A program made the position numbers and the translations under genes. The notes beneath the pieces were generated by a model. The model had not been told where the DNA came from, did no database searches, and saw only the letters and a program-made list of their open reading frames with translations. Source: Candidatus Delongbacteria bacterium (GTDB lineage Bacteria; CAIWAD01). Taken from it: a stretch of 64,000 nt of DNA. Position 1 is the stretch's first letter. Each line of letters begins with the position of its first letter. This document shows positions 60,257 through 64,000 of this stretch, one piece after another. The stretch spans positions 119,888 to 183,887 of the forward strand of contig JACKCN010000008.1 in the NCBI GenBank assembly GCA_020634015.1, in the 5' to 3' direction.

Positions 60257-62431
60257 ATGAAAAAGACTCTGATCGCTTTGGCAGCCATCTCGGCACTGGC
60301 CCCCCTGGCCATGGCCGAATACCAGTTCGACATTGCCCTTCAGGACATGATCGACAACATTGACTGCTTCAATCAGGCCAACTGCGTCCCCACCATGGGT
60401 CACGCCCTGGTGACGGATCTGGCCACCCAGATCCAGTACAACTTGCCGGTTTCGGGCAGTGGCCCCGATGGTCAGCCCCTGGCCTACCAGTTCGTGATCC
60501 AGGGTGACGAAATCTTCCCGGGTATCACTGGACAGGTCGACTATCTGGAAGTGCTCTGGGAAGGCCCCGGTTTCCAGTACACTTACACCGCGTCGTTCGC
60601 CCCCATCACCCAGTTCTATTTCACCGGACCGGCGACTCCGCCCGCTTTTACAAATCCGCTGGACCCCGCTGACGGCTGCTACACGCCCGAGCTTGGTCTG
60701 CACTGGGATTGGGAACACTTCCCCGATGGCGAAGTCACGCTGACCTCCGACTTCACGGTCGCGAACGGTGACACGCTGTTCATCGACGGTGGCATCACGG
60801 TCTACGGTCTGCCCGGTGTGTCCCTGCTGATCGACGGTCGCGTTGCCGGCGACGGCACCAGCGACGCCATGATCGAGTTCACCGGTGAGGACTGGGGTGG
60901 CATCACCTTCGGATCCACGGCCCGCGGCACCATCAACTACGCCATGATTCATGACGTGATGGATGAATCCGACGGCGGCGCGATCTACATGACCAGTGGA
61001 GCCGATGTGCGTTTTGTGCGCAGCATCATCGCTCACAACGAGACCACCGGCATGGGCGGTGCGGCCTATGTGGAAAGCGGCGCCTTCCTGCGCCTGCGTT
61101 CCTGCACCGTGTCCCACAACACGGCCAACAGCGGTGGCAACATCTACGTGGCCGACGGCGGCGTGGTGAGCGGCTTCTACAACCTGGTCACCTTCGGTAC
61201 CCCCGAGACCATGGTTGCCGAGACCGGTACCCTCTACAGCAACCTGCAGACCTCCTGCCTGTATCCGCTGGCCGATCCCGACCAGAGCACCGGCTGGTAC
61301 TGCGATCCCGGTTATGTCGATGGCGATGCCGGCAACTTCTATCCTTCCTTCTGGAATGTGGAAGACCCCGAAATGGTGAATTGCATCATCGACGTGGCCA
61401 TCATCCCCGAGGACCTGGACCCCGATGGCACTCCCTTCGACATGGGTGCCGTGCCCTTCAACCAGTTCGAGATCCTGCACCCCGCGATGATCACCATGGT
61501 CGAAGACCGTGCCAACGATCAGGGCGGCAACGTGATGCTGACCTTTGACGCCAGCTCCAACGACGGTTCCTGGATCAACCCGATCACCTTCTATTCCGTG
61601 TGGGTCATGTATCCCGGCGCCGATGACTTCGTCTCCACCGGCCAGACCGTGGGTGCCATTGGTGCCGCCAGCTACACCGTGGTGGTTCCCACCATCACCG
61701 ACAGCATGGCCACCAGCGAGAATCCGGCGGATTACACCCACTACTTCATCGTCAGTGCTCACAATTCCACCAATCCTCTGCTGGTCGCCCTGTCCGAGGA
61801 AGGCATGGGCTATTCGATTGACAACATCGCCCCCGGCATGGTCACGGGCTTCGGTTCCGACGACGAGTGGGCCGAGGATGATGCCAACGACAGCTTCACC
61901 CTCAACGTGAGCTGGAACCCCAGCACTGCCAATGATTTCGATCACTACGTGCTGTATGCCAGCGAGACCGGCGACATTGAAGATGCCATCGAACTGACCA
62001 CCACCATGGACACCCAGTTCGATCATGTGCTGAACAACCGCCTGGACAATCTGGACGTGACCTTCACCTACTTCGTTGAAGCCTATGACTATGCTGGCAA
62101 CGCTGGTGAGATGAATACCCTGACCGCCCCCGCGACCCCGCTGACCGGTGTGGAAGAGGGTCTGCCCTTGAGCTTCTCGCTGGAGCAGAATTACCCGAAC
62201 CCCTTCAACCCCACCACGACCCTGCGCTACGACTTGGCCAGTGCCGCCAACGTCAGCCTGAATGTCTACAACATGCAGGGACAGCTGGTGCGTCAGCTTG
62301 TGAACACCCAGCAGAACGCCGGCCGTTATGAGCTGAGCTTCAGCGCCAACGAGTTGGCCAGTGGTGTGTACATCTACCACCTGAAGGCTGGTGACTTCAC
62401 CCAGACCCGCAAGATGGTGCTGATGAAGTAA
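60257..62431 (+). CDS. Large secreted protein: AEYQID domain + beta-helix + FN3 + sorting domain (copy 13)
   Basis: 724 aa. Signal MKKTLIALAAISALAPLAMA, then EYQFDIALQD; residues ~20-135 retain the family domain (QVDYLEVLWEGPGFQYTYTASFAPITQFYFTGPATPP). Residues ~160-360 form a right-handed beta-helix with polymorphic-repeat wording (GGITFGSTARGTINYAMIHD, GGAIYMTSGADVRFVRSIIAHN, GGAAYVESGAFLRLRSCTVSHN, GGNIYVADGG). Two FN3-like modules follow (~430-640), then a type A sorting domain (NYPNPFNPTTTLRYDLAS ... NELASGVYIYHLKAGDFTQTRKMVLMK). Probably a surface adhesin or polysaccharide-binding protein; no enzymatic motif seen. Strong terminator follows. Confidence 0.9.
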   Translation: MKKTLIALAAISALAPLAMAEYQFDIALQDMIDNIDCFNQANCVPTMGHALVTDLATQIQYNLPVSGSGPDGQPLAYQFVIQGDEIFPGITGQVDYLEVLWEGPGFQYTYTASFAPITQFYFTGPATPPAFTNPLDPADGCYTPELGLHWDWEHFPDGEVTLTSDFTVANGDTLFIDGGITVYGLPGVSLLIDGRVAGDGTSDAMIEFTGEDWGGITFGSTARGTINYAMIHDVMDESDGGAIYMTSGADVRFVRSIIAHNETTGMGGAAYVESGAFLRLRSCTVSHNTANSGGNIYVADGGVVSGFYNLVTFGTPETMVAETGTLYSNLQTSCLYPLADPDQSTGWYCDPGYVDGDAGNFYPSFWNVEDPEMVNCIIDVAIIPEDLDPDGTPFDMGAVPFNQFEILHPAMITMVEDRANDQGGNVMLTFDASSNDGSWINPITFYSVWVMYPGADDFVSTGQTVGAIGAASYTVVVPTITDSMATSENPADYTHYFIVSAHNSTNPLLVALSEEGMGYSIDNIAPGMVTGFGSDDEWAEDDANDSFTLNVSWNPSTANDFDHYVLYASETGDIEDAIELTTTMDTQFDHVLNNRLDNLDVTFTYFVEAYDYAGNAGEMNTLTAPATPLTGVEEGLPLSFSLEQNYPNPFNPTTTLRYDLASAANVSLNVYNMQGQLVRQLVNTQQNAGRYELSFSANELASGVYIYHLKAGDFTQTRKMVLMK

Positions 62432-62459
62432 CCCACTTCATCAAGACCGACGATTCAAG

Positions 62460-62490
62460 GGGGGGCATCCGCAAGGGTGCCCCCCTTTTT
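62460..62490 (+). terminator. Strong rho-independent terminator closing the array
   Basis: GGGGGGCATCC / GGGTGCCCCCC (one G-T pair) with a GCAA tetraloop, then TTTTT. The next 255 bases to 62746 hold no gene I can see. Confidence 0.9.
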
Positions 62491-62746
62491 CGCTCGCATC
62501 CGGTGAGGCACAGGGCCCGTAGCCGCCAGATGCTGTGGCTGGATCTCCAGACTCCAATGACAGTTCTGCTGACAACACTGACTCCCCTGGTGAGGTCCTG
62601 AACCGGATTCATCGCAATGGTCCGGATCCAAAGCTGACCTGCAGTCTGCTTCGTGCGCCAGGCACCCTGCTCGTTTGGCCGGATTCTTGCTTGGTACAGC
62701 AGGTCAGCTGATGGAACACGTGGACTCAATCGACCGAAGGTGACTC

Positions 62747-64000
62747 ATGCGGGCATTCCATTTCCTTGCCACCCTGCTGCTGCTGGCAGCATCCTGTTTC
62801 GCCAATCTTCTTCCTCTGGGCACGTGGGGCGGCGAAGGCACACGCACGGCGATTGACGTGCAGGGTGAACACATCCGCAATGCGGGTCGCTGGCTGGAAC
62901 GCTGGAACATCGGGCTGGAAGACCCGGAACTGAGCGATCGTCTGCTGCTCGACTCGGCCCCCGTGGATCTGATGGAATGGGACGGAGTTCTGCTGGTCCT
63001 GCGTGAAGACGGAGTGCTGGAAGGGCGCAGCCTTCAGCAAGCCTGGGATCCGGCGCTCTGGACCCTGCCCCTGGCCGAGTGCTCCACCGAACTGCTGCGC
63101 CGGGACAATTGGCTGCTGCCTGTGTCATCCCAGATGTCCCTGCTGGACCTGACGAATCCATTTCAACCGGTTGTGGCCCTGGAGCATATCAACGGGTCCG
63201 GGTCTGAGTTCTTTGGTTTCGGCGGACATCACGCCTGCTTCGTGGGTGACACCCTGTTCGCGGATTATCAGGATGTCTGCGACGGTGGCTTTGGCTGGGA
63301 AGGCCCGATGACGGGAAACGCCGGCATCGCTTTCGATGAGTCGGGGCCCTCCGGGAATGCCTGGTTCCTGCCCGGCTTTCTGTACTCGGATTGGACCAAC
63401 ACCGACTGGGTCGCATACGAAGGAATGGTGGGAGTGGCCGACAATGGCCAGGTGTCCCTGTACGACCGGGTGACCGGAGTGCGTCGGGCCGTCGTGCACG
63501 CTGGAAACTCGCAGGTGCGACTGGCGGTGGCGAACACGCTCCTGATTGCTTCTTCCGCGGATACCCTGAGCGTCCATGCCTGGCAGGACACTCCGGTGCC
63601 GGGTCTCGTGACGCTGGCTCGACTGCCTATCTCGGGCGGGGAAGATCTGCGTGTCACAGGGTCGGAACTGCTGGTGGCGGGTTCGAGCCAGACCGCCTGG
63701 GTGGCACTGGACTCGCCGGAGCAACCTGTGGTCACCCGGGTACTGCCGTCCATGGGCCGGATCACGGGCATCGCGAAGGCAGCCGACTGTCTGCTGGTGC
63801 GCCAGTCCAGTCTGCATGTACTCCAGCTGGAGCCCGACGGCCTGGTGGAGGTGGCCACATTGGATCTGCCTCCCGGCTCCGGTCTGCTCGGGGAGGGGCC
63901 TCTGGCCGTCGCGCAATCCGGCGACTCGCTGTATGTGATCCTGCTTGAGAATCCGGAACAACCTGCGGTCGTGTCCACGATTCCTGCGCCAGCCCGTACA
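62747..64000 (+). CDS. Secreted beta-propeller-like protein, 3' truncated by window edge
   Basis: 418 codons without a stop, continuing past the window. Signal peptide MRAFHFLATLLLLAASCFA (the Cys may be a lipobox, LAASC). The mature part has repeated short beta-strand blocks with alternating D/G turns and phrases like VALEHINGSGSEFFGFGGHHACFVGDTLFADY, VGVADNGQVSLYDRVTGVRRAVV and LATLDLPPGSG, reminiscent of LVIVD/propeller proteins. No catalytic motif. GAAGGTGA precedes ATG 62747. Its C-terminus, which might hold a sorting domain, is outside the window. Confidence 0.82.
   Translation, partial: MRAFHFLATLLLLAASCFANLLPLGTWGGEGTRTAIDVQGEHIRNAGRWLERWNIGLEDPELSDRLLLDSAPVDLMEWDGVLLVLREDGVLEGRSLQQAWDPALWTLPLAECSTELLRRDNWLLPVSSQMSLLDLTNPFQPVVALEHINGSGSEFFGFGGHHACFVGDTLFADYQDVCDGGFGWEGPMTGNAGIAFDESGPSGNAWFLPGFLYSDWTNTDWVAYEGMVGVADNGQVSLYDRVTGVRRAVVHAGNSQVRLAVANTLLIASSADTLSVHAWQDTPVPGLVTLARLPISGGEDLRVTGSELLVAGSSQTAWVALDSPEQPVVTRVLPSMGRITGIAKAADCLLVRQSSLHVLQLEPDGLVEVATLDLPPGSGLLGEGPLAVAQSGDSLYVILLENPEQPAVVSTIPAPART

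Larger units (their letters stand above)
48839..62431 (+). repeat. Tandem array of 13 related secreted-protein genes
   Basis: Thirteen head-to-tail genes share a signal peptide that ends at A-[ED]-[YF]-Q-[IFL]-D (varied in two), a ~150-residue domain with GPSG-x-P-x-M-Y-H-A-V-W, a C-x-G strand and [YF]-x-GPANPP-x-[AG]-PT, and then one of several C-terminal modules. One unrelated secreted protein (49929) and one other (59656) are interspersed. Copies differ from near-identical to barely alignable. Confidence 0.85.

Noticed and set aside
60167..62380. 737-codon open frame opposite the large secreted protein
   Set aside because: Antisense of a gene with signal peptide and sorting domain; its own translation is Gly/Val/His-rich and has no domain.

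Overview
The window is GC-rich, densely coded bacterial DNA. Many operons have stop/start overlaps of the ATGA or GTGA type. A dozen secreted proteins end in an NPFNPSTT-type C-terminal domain, the Por/type IX (type A) sorting signature of the Fibrobacteres-Chlorobi-Bacteroidetes assemblage and its high-GC candidate relatives (Eisenbacteria-, Krumholzibacteria- or Delongbacteria-like lineages). I infer an FCB-superphylum member, probably anaerobic or facultative, and cannot place it more precisely. There is no tRNA, rRNA, CRISPR array, transposase or phage gene.

Layout. 1-13.0 kb: mixed metabolism and envelope genes on the + strand: the 3' part of dsbD, a fused isobutyryl-CoA mutase (icmF), a TPR lipoprotein-like/M23 peptidase pair, an Old Yellow Enzyme, a methyltransferase, fabV, pdxH and amn, then a small Fis-like regulator at 13.7 kb. 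14.1-17.5 kb (- strand): a molybdenum cofactor operon moeA-moaC-mobA-moaD-moaE. 17.9-26.7 kb: dtd, the electron-bifurcating transhydrogenase nfnAB, an SRPBCC/CpcT-like pair, a histidine kinase, a CDGSH iron-sulfur protein with an aldo/keto reductase, a DUF1499 lipoprotein with yjjX, and spmAB. 26.7-29.0 kb: an RNA-like intergenic stretch with a strong terminator, a 91-aa hypothetical, yjbQ with a poly-gamma-glutamate hydrolase-like gene, and a palindromic repeat patch.

29.0-45.8 kb (- strand): a 13-gene operon ssnA-ygeY-ygeW-(PLP enzyme)-(threonine synthase-like)-ygfK-(8-oxoguanine deaminase-like)-ygfM-(2Fe-2S)-(Mo subunit)-yqeC-mocA-yqeB. It is the selenium-dependent molybdenum hydroxylase/purine (urate) catabolism cluster known from E. 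coli and gut anaerobes, in a variant where two other PLP fold-II enzymes stand where ygeX is expected. The Moco operon upstream would supply its cofactor. A SulP transporter and a DinB-like protein follow.

48.8-62.4 kb: a head-to-tail array of 13 related small secreted proteins sharing an unrecognised N-terminal domain that begins right after the signal peptide (A-E-Y/F-Q-I-D). Most carry a sorting domain, three carry a fibronectin-like domain instead, and the last is fused to a beta-helix/FN3 protein. Copies are mosaics of one another, two are nearly identical including their UUCG-loop terminators, and a perfect CRP-type palindrome lies ahead of the first. This array is the most novel-looking part of the window. 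The window ends inside a further secreted protein.
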